The notes under the pieces are model-generated. The model saw nothing but the letters and a program-made list of their open reading frames with translations. It was not told the origin of the DNA and searched no databases. A stretch of DNA of 12,067 bases from assembly GCA_013696535.1 (NCBI GenBank), contig JACCYI010000117.1:1-12067 (forward strand), written 5' to 3'. The DNA comes from Solirubrobacterales bacterium (GTDB lineage: Bacteria; Actinomycetota; Thermoleophilia; Solirubrobacterales; Solirubrobacteraceae). Shown piece after piece: positions 1 to 5,814 of this stretch; the stretch's first letter is position 1, and each line of letters starts with the position of its first letter. A program made the translations under genes and the position numbers.

Positions 1-374
1 CGGCAGTTCACGGTGTGCTGGACGCGCGCCCACTCGTAGTCAAACGTGGTCGACGATGGGATGCCCAGCACTCGCGCCGCCACGGTGACGTCGTTGGAGC
101 CGTGGCCGAGCGCAAGATCGAAGCGCCTGCCGCGCGCCCAGCGCGTCAGTGTGGCCGAGCGGCCGAGCAGGCCCGCCGCCTTGGCCGCCAGCCGGCTCCC
201 GCGATGGCGGCCGATGGGCTCATGGGCGATCCCGAAGCGGTCGAGCAGGCCCAGCGTCTGCGCGAAGTCCCGCGCCGTCACCCGTACCTCTGCTCCCCGA
301 GCCTCCAGCGCCCGGATGACCGGGCGCATGACAAGCACGTGCGGGGAGTTGGTCAGGTCAACCCAGATCCGCAT
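1..374 (-). CDS. DUF354 family glycosyltransferase-like protein (3' part outside window)
   Basis: This is the N-terminal 124 residues of a protein that runs off the left edge. The start MRIWVDLTNSPHVLVMRPVI, then VTARDFAQTLGLLDRFGI, an IGRHRGS segment and ALGHGSNDVTVAARVLGIPS match the DUF354 pattern. DUF354 proteins resemble GT-B glycosyltransferases and UDP-GlcNAc 2-epimerases; their exact substrate is generally unknown, and I infer a role in surface glycan synthesis. The ATG at 374 lies inside the end of the upstream aminotransferase gene and overlaps it by 17 bp, so the two are almost certainly co-transcribed and translationally coupled. Family assignment is from remembered motif similarity. 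The C-terminal half, where a nucleotide-sugar site would be expected, is not visible. Confidence 0.85.
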   Translation of the reverse strand, partial: MRIWVDLTNSPHVLVMRPVIRALEARGAEVRVTARDFAQTLGLLDRFGIAHEPIGRHRGSRLAAKAAGLLGRSATLTRWARGRRFDLALGHGSNDVTVAARVLGIPSSTTFDYEWARVQHTVNC

Positions 375-1452
375 CGCGCACGGCGCGCACGACTTCCTGA
401 GCCTGCCCGGGACTCAGGAGAGGGTTCATGGGGATCGCGAGGTGCGTAGCCGCCGCCTCCTCCGTTCCCGGCAACGGGACCGAGGGCGGCCACTCGCGCA
501 TCGCGGGCTGGCGGTGGGCCGGCACGCGGTAGTACGCCTTCTGCCCGACTCCCGCCTCTCGCAGAACATCCGCCAGGCGATCGGCCTGCGGGTGGCGGAT
601 CACGTACAGATGCCACGCGGGGGCCGAACCCGGGGCGGGCACCGGGAGCTCGACGAGCTCGCCGAGCCCGGCCGCGGCGTAGTGGTCACCGGCGTCCCGG
701 CGTCCCTCCGCCCAGCGGTCGAGGTGAGGCAGCTGCACCCGGAGGATCGCCGCCTGGATCTCGTCCAGGCGGGAGTTGTAGCCCACCTGCTCGAAGCTCA
801 CCTTGTCCCGCGAGCCATGGAAGCGCAGCGACCTGACCCGATCGGCGATCTCCGCGTCGTTGGACACGATCGCCCCGCCGTCACCGAAGGCACCGAGGTT
901 CTTGGACGGGAAGAACGAAAAGGTGGCGACGGTGCCCATCGCACCCGGCCGCGAGCCGTCGGAAGCGCGTGAGCCCGCCGCCTGGGCTGCATCCTCGACG
1001 ACCGGGACCCCGACCAGCGCCTCGATCTCCCTCACAGGCGCAACGTTGCCGAAGAGATGGACGGCGATCACCGCCTTGGTGTTCGGCGTCATCGCCTCCC
1101 GCACGGTGTCGGGGGTGACGCAGAACGTCTCGGGGTCGACGTCGCAGAAGACGGGGCGCGCCCCAGTGGGCGGGATCGCTTCCGCCGAGGCGTAGAAGGT
1201 GAAGGACGGAACCACGACGTCGTCGCCCGGTCCGACGCCGAGCGCCCTCAGCGCGATGGTCAGCGCCTCGGTCCCGTTCGCGACCCCGATCGCGTGCCGG
1301 GCGCCGAGGTACTCGGCCCACTCCGTCTCAAATTTCGCGACCTCCGGTCCGAGGATGTAGACGCCCCGGTCGAGCACCGCCTCGATGCGAGCCCGCAGCT
1401 CGTCGCGCAGCGGCGCCTGGGGCCCGGAAGTATCGAAAAGCGGAACGCTCAT
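358..1452 (-). CDS. DegT/DnrJ/EryC1/StrS family PLP-dependent sugar aminotransferase
   Basis: A 364-residue protein of normal family length. The family transfers an amino group, usually from glutamate, to a keto-sugar nucleotide, making amino sugars for polysaccharides or glycoconjugates in the cytoplasm. Visible features are NGTEALTIALRALGVGPGDDVV (around 59-80), the PLP-contacting Asp in VVEDAAQAAG (D154), and the Schiff-base lysine in FFPSKNLGAFGDGG (K184). The start MSVPLFDTSGP at 1452 is chosen because the reading frame upstream is antisense to the DedA gene and not protein-like. The gene overlaps the downstream DUF354 gene by 17 bp. No Shine-Dalgarno precedes the ATG; a -10 like hexamer lies 10 nt upstream. 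The closest functional types (WbpE-like or ArnB-like) cannot be separated by eye, so the keto-sugar substrate is unknown. Confidence 0.95.
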   Translation of the reverse strand: MSVPLFDTSGPQAPLRDELRARIEAVLDRGVYILGPEVAKFETEWAEYLGARHAIGVANGTEALTIALRALGVGPGDDVVVPSFTFYASAEAIPPTGARPVFCDVDPETFCVTPDTVREAMTPNTKAVIAVHLFGNVAPVREIEALVGVPVVEDAAQAAGSRASDGSRPGAMGTVATFSFFPSKNLGAFGDGGAIVSNDAEIADRVRSLRFHGSRDKVSFEQVGYNSRLDEIQAAILRVQLPHLDRWAEGRRDAGDHYAAAGLGELVELPVPAPGSAPAWHLYVIRHPQADRLADVLREAGVGQKAYYRVPAHRQPAMREWPPSVPLPGTEEAAATHLAIPMNPLLSPGQAQEVVRAVRDADLG

Positions 1453-1462
1453 GGCGGCGGGG

Positions 1463-1472
1463 AGGTTACCCT
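1463..1472. promoter_or_regulatory. Candidate two-way -10 promoter element between aminotransferase and DedA
   Basis: The 10-mer AGGTTACCCT contains TACCCT on the plus strand (1467-1472) and TAACCT on the minus strand (1468 down to 1463). Both fit TANNNT, and they share the same central TA. The T of each TA is exactly 16 nt from the start codon on its own strand (GTG 1483; ATG 1452). The whole gap is only 30 bp, so the two start sites would give leaders of only a few nucleotides. No clear -35 boxes are visible. This is inference from symmetry and spacing. Confidence 0.45.
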
Positions 1473-1482
1473 CGTACTCCGA

Positions 1483-2154
1483 GTGCTCCTTCTGGCCGCC
1501 ATCACCGACCCCATCGTTCAGGTCGCCGTCGACGTCATCGACGCGCTCGGGTTGCCCGGCATCTTCGTGCTCATGGTGCTCGAAAGCGCCTGCATACCCG
1601 TGCCATCCGAGGCGACCTTCCTGTTCGCGGGGTTCAACGTCTCCCGAGGTGAGTACTCGCTCTTCGCGGTGGTCGCGGTCGGGACCCTCGCCAACGTGGT
1701 GGGCTCGTGGATCGCCTACGCGGTCGGCTACTACGGACGGGTGGACATCCTGGAGAAGCACGGACGGAAGATCCATCTCAAGCCCTCGCACCTCAAGCAG
1801 GCCGACGACTGGTTCGCCAGGTACGGCTCCGCCACCGTGTTCTTCACGCGGATGCTCCCGATCATCCGGACGTTCATCTCGCTGCCCGCGGGCGTCGCCC
1901 GCATGCCGTTCTGGCGCTTCACGTTCCTCACCACCCTCGGCTGCGTTCCCTGGATCCTCATGCTGACCCTTATCGGCCGGGAGGTCGGCGACCGCTGGGA
2001 GACGTGGAAGGACTCACTGCACTACGTGGACTACGCCGTCGTGTTGCTCGTGATCGTCGGCGTGATCTACCTCTTGCTGCGCCGCCGCCGCCACCGCGGT
2101 GGACCATCGGCGCATCCCCCGGCCGAGACGGCCGCGGATGCCCCGGCCCGCTGA
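1483..2154 (+). CDS. DedA-family membrane protein (possible undecaprenyl-phosphate flippase)
   Basis: A 223-residue polytopic membrane protein with classic DedA signatures: LESACIPVPSEATFLFAG (33-50) and FTRMLPIIRTFISLPAG followed by VARMPFWRF (121-146), with a C-terminal helix around 183-199 and a basic tail. Some DedA proteins, such as Bacillus UptA, move undecaprenyl phosphate back across the membrane. That role fits here because the stop codon overlaps the start of uppP by 17 bp. GTG at 1483 is the only reasonable in-frame start: the long open frame upstream is antisense to the aminotransferase, and there is no in-frame ATG near. A GGAGG at 1461-1465 is 17 nt away, too far for an ordinary ribosome site, so a nearly leaderless message is more likely. 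First gene of a plus-strand operon reaching the epimerase. The family call is firm; the substrate is inferred. Confidence 0.93.
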   Translation: MLLLAAITDPIVQVAVDVIDALGLPGIFVLMVLESACIPVPSEATFLFAGFNVSRGEYSLFAVVAVGTLANVVGSWIAYAVGYYGRVDILEKHGRKIHLKPSHLKQADDWFARYGSATVFFTRMLPIIRTFISLPAGVARMPFWRFTFLTTLGCVPWILMLTLIGREVGDRWETWKDSLHYVDYAVVLLVIVGVIYLLLRRRRHRGGPSAHPPAETAADAPAR

Positions 2155-2941
2155 AGTCGTCCTGCTGGGCCTCGTGCAGGGCCCGGCCGAGCTGCTGCCG
2201 ATCTCCTCCTCCGGGCACGTGGCCGTTCTGCCCTGGCTGCTGGGCTGGTCCTACGCCGACGCGGATCCCGAGCTCCGCAAATCGGTCGAGGTCGCACTGC
2301 ACGCCGGGACCGCGGCCGCCCTTCTGATCGGCCTGCGAGGTGAGGTCCGAGAGGCGGTGGGCGGCCTCGACCCACGGCGGGTCGGGCTCGTGTTCTGGTC
2401 CTTTCTCCCGCCGGCGTTGGCCGGGCTGCGCTTCGAGCGGGTGGTGGAGGAGAAGCTCGGCACACCGTCGACCATCGCCGCCGGACTGCTGCTCGGATCT
2501 GCGCTGCTGGTCCTGTGCGACCGGGTCGAGCAGCGGCGCGGGCACGAAGAGGCCGGATGGGTGGACGCCGTGTGGCTGGGCGTCGCGCAGGCCGCCTCCC
2601 TGATGCCGGGGGTGTCGCGAAACGGGGCAACGCTGGCGGCGGGGCGGGCACGCGGGTTCCGCCGGTCGGACGCGAACGTGCTGTCGCGCCACTCGGCGCT
2701 TCCGGTGATCCTCGGTGCGAGCGTCTTGAAGGGTGTGCGGCTCACCCGACGCGGGATTCCCATGTCACTCGCGGGGACTCTCGCGGCGGGCGCCCTCGCT
2801 TCGTTCGCGTCCACACTCGCCTGCATCCGGTTGATCGGCGTCGTGGAGCGAGACCGGCCGCTGGCATGGTGGGCCGCCTATCGCTGCTTCGCGGCCGGCG
2901 TCATCCTCACGGCGCGTGGGCGGCGCGGTACGGTTCGCTGA
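2138..2941 (+). CDS. uppP: Undecaprenyl-diphosphatase UppP/BacA
   Basis: A 267-residue integral membrane enzyme that removes one phosphate from undecaprenyl diphosphate on the outer face of the membrane, regenerating the lipid carrier for peptidoglycan and polysaccharide export; it also confers bacitracin tolerance. The first motif GLVQGPAELLPISSSGH (11-27) carries the (E/Q)xxxE pair Q14/E18 and H27. The second motif PGVSRNGATLAAGR (157-170) contains the essential Arg, R161. Two departures from the usual pattern are visible: SRNG instead of SRSG, and VLSRHSALP where a hydrophobic FSFLLxIP is common. ATG 2138 gives the expected N-terminus, and 13 extra upstream residues in frame are unsupported. 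The start lies within the end of the DedA gene. A catalytically altered paralogue is possible but less likely, since the catalytic residues are kept. Confidence 0.92.
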   Translation: MPRPAEVVLLGLVQGPAELLPISSSGHVAVLPWLLGWSYADADPELRKSVEVALHAGTAAALLIGLRGEVREAVGGLDPRRVGLVFWSFLPPALAGLRFERVVEEKLGTPSTIAAGLLLGSALLVLCDRVEQRRGHEEAGWVDAVWLGVAQAASLMPGVSRNGATLAAGRARGFRRSDANVLSRHSALPVILGASVLKGVRLTRRGIPMSLAGTLAAGALASFASTLACIRLIGVVERDRPLAWWAAYRCFAAGVILTARGRRGTVR

Positions 2942-2943
2942 CG

Positions 2944-3012
2944 ATGAGCGACCCCCAGGCCCAGCAGGTCGGCGGGAGCGCCGACACGGTGGGCAGGATC
3001 GGCCGCCCCTAG
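2944..3012 (+). CDS. Possible 22-residue leader ORF before purM
   Basis: ATG 2944 comes 2 nt after the uppP stop and encodes MSDPQAQQVGGSADTVGR plus four more residues, ending in TAG directly against the purM ATG and in the same frame. It could be a coupling peptide that carries ribosomes from uppP to purM, or a remnant of a longer PurM N-terminus. No family is recognised and length alone gives no coding support, so confidence is low. Confidence 0.25.
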   Translation: MSDPQAQQVGGSADTVGRIGRP

Positions 3013-4089
3013 ATGACCGACGCCTACGCCACCGCCGGCGTGGACACCGCTGAAGCCGATCGGGGGGTCGCCGCCCTGGTCAGTGTCCTGGCTGCCATCC
3101 AGACGGGATCTCCGTCGCGCTCCGTGCTCTCGAGCGGCCACTACGCCGCGGTCCTGGAGGTGGCGCCCAACCTGGGCATCGCCGTGGGAACGGATTCCGC
3201 CGGGTCCAAGGTGATCGTGGCCGAGCAGACAGGGCGCTTCGATACGATCGGCGTCGACTGCGTCGCCATGAACGTCAACGACGTGATCTGCGTCGGGGCG
3301 ACGCCCATCGCGGTGCTCGACTACCTCGCGGTCGAGCACTCCGATCCCGAGATGCTCCGCCAGATCGGCGTGGGGCTGAAGGCCGGCGCTGAGGCCGCGG
3401 GCGTCGAGATTCCCGGTGGGGAGCTCGCAGTGCTGCCCGAGGTCATCCGCGGTCATCCGTCGCCGCGTGGCTTCGACATCGTGGGCACCTGCTTCGGCAC
3501 GGTCGGGCTGGACGCGATCGTCACGGGAAGCTCGAGGGTGCCGGGCGACGCGGTGATCGGCCTGCCGTCGAGCGGTATCCACTCGAACGGCTTCACCCTG
3601 GCGCGCCGGGCGCTGCTCTCGGACGCCGCCCTCGCGCTCGACGACCGGCCCGCCGAGCTCGGCGGGTCGAGCGTGGGCGACGCGCTGCTCGAGCCGACGG
3701 TGATCTACGTCCGGGCGGTCCTCGAGCTCCTGCGCTCCGCGATCGAGGTCCGGGGCCTGGCGCACATCACGGGTGGCGGCGTGCTCAACCTGCTGCGGCT
3801 GCACGGCGACGGCCTCGGCTACGAGCTCGACGCGCCGTTGCCCGTCCCGCCGGTGTTCGAGCTCATCGCCGGGGCCGGGGACGTGCCTCCCGCGGAGATG
3901 TGGGAGGTCTTCAACATGGGCTGCGGCTTGGCGTGCATCGTGCCGGCGGATCAGGAGGACGCGGCGGTCGAGCTGCTCAAGCGCCACCACCCTGGCGCCG
4001 CCCGGATCGGCCGGATCACCGACGACTCCGGACGGGTCGTGCTGCCCTCACTCGGCCTCCAAGGCCGGCGCCCCGAAGGTCTGCGTTGA
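3013..4089 (+). CDS. purM: Phosphoribosylformylglycinamidine cyclo-ligase (AIR synthetase)
   Basis: A 358-residue protein catalysing the ATP-dependent ring closure of FGAM to aminoimidazole ribotide, the fifth step of purine synthesis, in the cytoplasm. Landmarks in order: GTDSAGSKVIVAEQTGRFDT (59-78), VDCVAMNVNDVICVGATP (81-98), the GGE of PGGELAVLPEVI (134-145), GDAVIGLPSSGIHSNGF (178-194), HITGGGVLNLL (251-261) and VFNMGCGLACIVP (299-311). The GGELAVLPE stretch differs from the usual bacterial GGETAEMPGMY and recalls archaeal enzymes. ATG 3013 is preceded directly by an in-frame TAG, so no longer form exists. No strong ribosome site is seen; coupling to the preceding tiny ORF is possible. 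The gene ends in a 4-bp overlap with the epimerase. A purine gene among envelope genes is unusual. Other PurM-fold enzymes (ThiL, SelD, HypE) are less likely given the ITGGG and FNMGCG motifs. Confidence 0.88.
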   Translation: MTDAYATAGVDTAEADRGVAALVSVLAAIQTGSPSRSVLSSGHYAAVLEVAPNLGIAVGTDSAGSKVIVAEQTGRFDTIGVDCVAMNVNDVICVGATPIAVLDYLAVEHSDPEMLRQIGVGLKAGAEAAGVEIPGGELAVLPEVIRGHPSPRGFDIVGTCFGTVGLDAIVTGSSRVPGDAVIGLPSSGIHSNGFTLARRALLSDAALALDDRPAELGGSSVGDALLEPTVIYVRAVLELLRSAIEVRGLAHITGGGVLNLLRLHGDGLGYELDAPLPVPPVFELIAGAGDVPPAEMWEVFNMGCGLACIVPADQEDAAVELLKRHHPGAARIGRITDDSGRVVLPSLGLQGRRPEGLR

Positions 4090-5021
4090 GGCGCGCCGTG
4101 GTCACGGGCGGGGCCGGGTTCATCGGCTCGAACCTCGTCGACGGGCTGCTGGACTCTGGCGTCGAAGTCGTGATCTTCGACAATCTGTCCACGGGGCGAC
4201 CGGAGAACCTCACCGGGGCGCTCGCCAGGGGCGCTCGCCTGCACGACCTCGACATCCGTGACGCCGAAGGGGTCACCACGGAGCTCGAACGGGTGCGGCC
4301 CCACGCGATCTTCCATCTGGCGGCCCAGATCGACGTCCGCCGATCCGTCGAAGACCCGGCGCTGGACGCGCAGATCAACGTGCAAGGGACGGCGAACCTG
4401 CTCGAAGGGGCACGGCGGGCGGGTGTCGGACGCTTCGTGTTCAGCTCGACCGGGGGCGCCATCTACGGGGCCGCGGACACGGTCCCGACCCCGGAGGACG
4501 CCCCCATCCGACCCATGGCGCCCTACGGGCAGAGCAAGTTCTGCGCGGAGGGCTACTGCCACCTCTATCAGCGCCTCCACGGGCTGTCGACCATCTGCCT
4601 GCGCTATGGCAACGTCTTCGGGCCCCGCCAGGATCCGCTCGGGGAGGCCGGGGTGGTCGCGATCTTCTGCGGGCTGGCACAGCACGGCGGGGGAGCTCCA
4701 AGGATCTACGGAGACGGGAACCAGACGCGCGACTACGTCTACGTCGGAGACGTCGTCGCCGCCAACCTCGCGGCGGCCGCGTCCGACGCGTGCGGATCGG
4801 TCAACGTCGGCACCCAGACGGAGACCTCCGTCCTGGAACTGCTCGAGGCGATCCAGTCGCTGGTACCCGACGCTCCACTCGAGCCCGAGCACGCCCCGGC
4901 GCGTCTCGGCGAACTGCAGCGCAGCGCGCTCGACGTAAGCCGCGCACGCCGTGAGCTGGCCTGGGAGGCTGGGACGCCTCTGACCGGCGGGCTCGAGCAG
5001 ACGCTCGCGGCCCGCGGCTGA
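4086..5021 (+). CDS. NAD-dependent epimerase/dehydratase, UDP-glucose 4-epimerase-like
   Basis: A 311-residue extended short-chain dehydrogenase that would epimerise or dehydrate a nucleotide sugar. The Rossmann motif TGGAGFIGSN (7-16) and FDNLSTG (D32 contacting the NAD ribose) are followed by HLAAQIDVRRS (78-88), the SSTGGAIYG segment (120-128) and the catalytic pair of YGQSK (Y147, K151). RYGNVFGPRQDP (173-184) and GDGNQTRDYVYVGDVV (209-224) complete a typical GalE-like pattern. The start is TTG 4086, which forms TTGA with the purM stop; the frame before it lies inside purM, and the next start (GTG 4098) would delete part of the first beta strand. As last gene of the plus-strand operon it supplies the sugar-nucleotide link to the aminotransferase and DUF354 genes. 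Exact sugar specificity (glucose, GlcNAc or uronic acid) cannot be read by eye. Confidence 0.92.
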   Translation: MRRAVVTGGAGFIGSNLVDGLLDSGVEVVIFDNLSTGRPENLTGALARGARLHDLDIRDAEGVTTELERVRPHAIFHLAAQIDVRRSVEDPALDAQINVQGTANLLEGARRAGVGRFVFSSTGGAIYGAADTVPTPEDAPIRPMAPYGQSKFCAEGYCHLYQRLHGLSTICLRYGNVFGPRQDPLGEAGVVAIFCGLAQHGGGAPRIYGDGNQTRDYVYVGDVVAANLAAAASDACGSVNVGTQTETSVLELLEAIQSLVPDAPLEPEHAPARLGELQRSALDVSRARRELAWEAGTPLTGGLEQTLAARG

Positions 5022-5027
5022 CCTCGT

Positions 5028-5240
5028 TTATCCGCCCGTCGGCTCGTCGGCCTCCGGCGGGAGGCCGGACTCGGCAGCTTCGGGATCTCCGCCGGCGCCG
5101 GGCACCGCGTCGTCGCCCTTCTTGCGCTCCCAGTCCGTCCGGGCTTCCCCGATCCGGTCGCCGAGCTGACGGGACTCGCGCTCCAGTCCCTCCAGCTCGC
5201 GCTCTGCGCGATCGGCCTGCTCCTGATGATCCTCCGCCAT
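5028..5240 (-). CDS. Small charged coiled-coil protein, unknown function
   Basis: A 70-residue protein with a heptad-like, Glu/Arg-rich first half (about 5-40, with segments such as RAERELEGLERESRQLGDRI) and an acidic, Gly/Pro-rich tail ending ADEPTGG. No signal peptide, membrane segment or cysteine is present, so it is probably cytoplasmic. I do not recognise a family. ATG 5240 is chosen because the longer open frame upstream is low-quality and antisense to nothing coding, and because a TACTAT hexamer lies 8 nt before this ATG. The gene is convergent with the epimerase, with only 6 bp between their stops, and follows another small charged protein on the same strand. Coding is supported by sensible composition and the promoter-start match only. 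Confidence 0.65.
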   Translation of the reverse strand: MAEDHQEQADRAERELEGLERESRQLGDRIGEARTDWERKKGDDAVPGAGGDPEAAESGLPPEADEPTGG

Positions 5241-5248
5241 GGGCGGCG

Positions 5249-5254
5249 ATAGTA
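5249..5254 (-). promoter_or_regulatory. Candidate leaderless -10 box for the 70-residue protein
   Basis: TACTAT on the minus strand reads 5254 to 5249 and ends 8 nt before ATG 5240. It fits TANNNT and would place the transcript start at or next to the start codon. No Shine-Dalgarno is present in the gap (CGCCGCCC). Inference from position. Confidence 0.4.
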
Positions 5255-5286
5255 CCCGGGTCCCGTGCGGAGTAGACCGACGCCCG

Positions 5287-5469
5287 TCAGGTCTCGCGCT
5301 CGGCCTTCGCCCGCTCTTCGAGCTTCTCACGCAGGTATGCGGCCTTCTCCGCCCGCCGGTCGTGCTGCTCGGCCTCGTCCGCCAAGGGTGCGTTCTCCGC
5401 CCGATGGCGTTCTTCGCGCTCACGCACGATCTGGTCGATCCGCAGCTCTTCGGTCTCGGGATCGGACAC
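5287..5469 (-). CDS. Small charged helical protein, unknown function
   Basis: A 60-residue, strongly charged protein, VSDPETEELRIDQIVREREE at its start and EKLEERAKAERET at its end, predicted by eye to be one long helix or coiled coil. No cysteine, membrane segment or known motif is seen. GTG 5469 is preferred over an in-frame ATG at 5523 because a TAGGCT hexamer lies 7 nt before the GTG, the same arrangement as at other starts in this window, and because the extra 18 residues are serine/arginine-rich and not protein-like. It is followed on the same strand, after 46 bp, by the 70-residue protein, which has its own promoter-like box. A palindrome just upstream suggests regulation. Function unknown. 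Confidence 0.6.
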   Translation of the reverse strand: MSDPETEELRIDQIVREREERHRAENAPLADEAEQHDRRAEKAAYLREKLEERAKAERET

Positions 5470-5476
5470 GCTGTCG

Positions 5477-5482
5477 AGCCTA
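5477..5482 (-). promoter_or_regulatory. Candidate leaderless -10 box for the 60-residue protein
   Basis: TAGGCT on the minus strand reads 5482 to 5477, with 7 nt (CGACAGC) before GTG 5469. It fits TANNNT and the spacing matches the MOSC and DsbA-family starts. The adjoining palindrome would lie between this box and any -35 element. Confidence 0.45.
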
Positions 5483-5483
5483 A

Positions 5484-5498
5484 CCGACCGTCGGTCGG
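5484..5498. promoter_or_regulatory. 15-bp palindrome, candidate repressor operator
   Basis: CCGACCGTCGGTCGG is a perfect inverted repeat with 7-bp arms around a single central base. It begins 1 bp upstream of the candidate -10 of the 60-residue gene, the position where TetR-type repressors often bind, and its ACCGACC-type arms recall some TetR-family operators. It could also be a chance feature of GC-rich DNA. No regulator gene is adjacent. Confidence 0.4.
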
Positions 5499-5801
5499 AA
5501 CTTTGCGCACTCGATCTGGACACCGGGCCGTGTGAACCGGGTCGCCGTCATGGTCGGATGGTCCGATGCCCACCTACCCCCGCCGCGTGACGCCCGTCGA
5601 GCCCGCGGCCTCCCCCTCGGACCCATCGCCCCGCCGTAGCTGGACCCGTGCCGTCCCGCCCACCCGACGCTTCCCGCGCCGGGCCTCCACACCGCCGCAG
5701 TCCCTGCCCCCGGCCTCGGCCGTCCGGATCGCAAGCCGTTGACTCGGCCAAGGGAGTGATCACCGGGCGTGGAGCACCACGAGCTCGGTAAGCGCGTGTA
5801 C
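5499..5801. other. C-rich stretch without a confident gene
   Basis: About 300 bp separating the divergent small-protein gene and the MOSC gene. The plus strand from roughly 5570 to 5730 is visibly rich in C and poor in G. One plus-strand frame, 5566-5742, encodes a 58-residue Pro/Ser/Arg-rich peptide starting MPTYPRRVTPVEP; its codons mostly end in G or C, but it has no ribosome site or -10 box and its composition simply mirrors the C-richness, so I do not call it. A TTGACT at 5739-5744 resembles a -35 box but is 57 nt from the MOSC -10 candidate, too far to pair. No terminator hairpin or RNA gene was recognised. Confidence 0.4.
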
Positions 5802-5807
5802 TAGCGT
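5802..5807 (+). promoter_or_regulatory. Candidate leaderless -10 box for the MOSC gene
   Basis: TAGCGT fits TANNNT and is followed by 7 nt (CCCGGAC) and ATG 5815. This would start the transcript at or 1 nt before the ATG. No Shine-Dalgarno is present and no consensus -35 is visible around 5780. Confidence 0.5.
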
Positions 5808-5814
5808 CCCGGAC

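Noticed and set aside
46..972. Long plus-strand open frame
   Set aside because: It is antisense to the aminotransferase and DUF354 genes, Arg/His-rich, and has no recognisable motif.
1057..1482. N-terminal extension of the DedA frame
   Set aside because: It is antisense to the aminotransferase, and DedA homology begins just after GTG 1483.
1453..1791. N-terminal extension of the aminotransferase frame
   Set aside because: It is antisense to DedA; the family start MSVPLFDTSGP is at 1452.
1970..2826. Minus-strand open frames across dedA/uppP
   Set aside because: They are low-complexity shadows opposite motif-bearing genes.
2878..3990. Long minus-strand open frame (370 codons)
   Set aside because: It is a shadow of purM, rich in His/Arg/Asp, with no family resemblance.
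3951..4892. Long minus-strand open frame opposite the epimerase
   Set aside because: It is a shadow; the epimerase has the full motif set.
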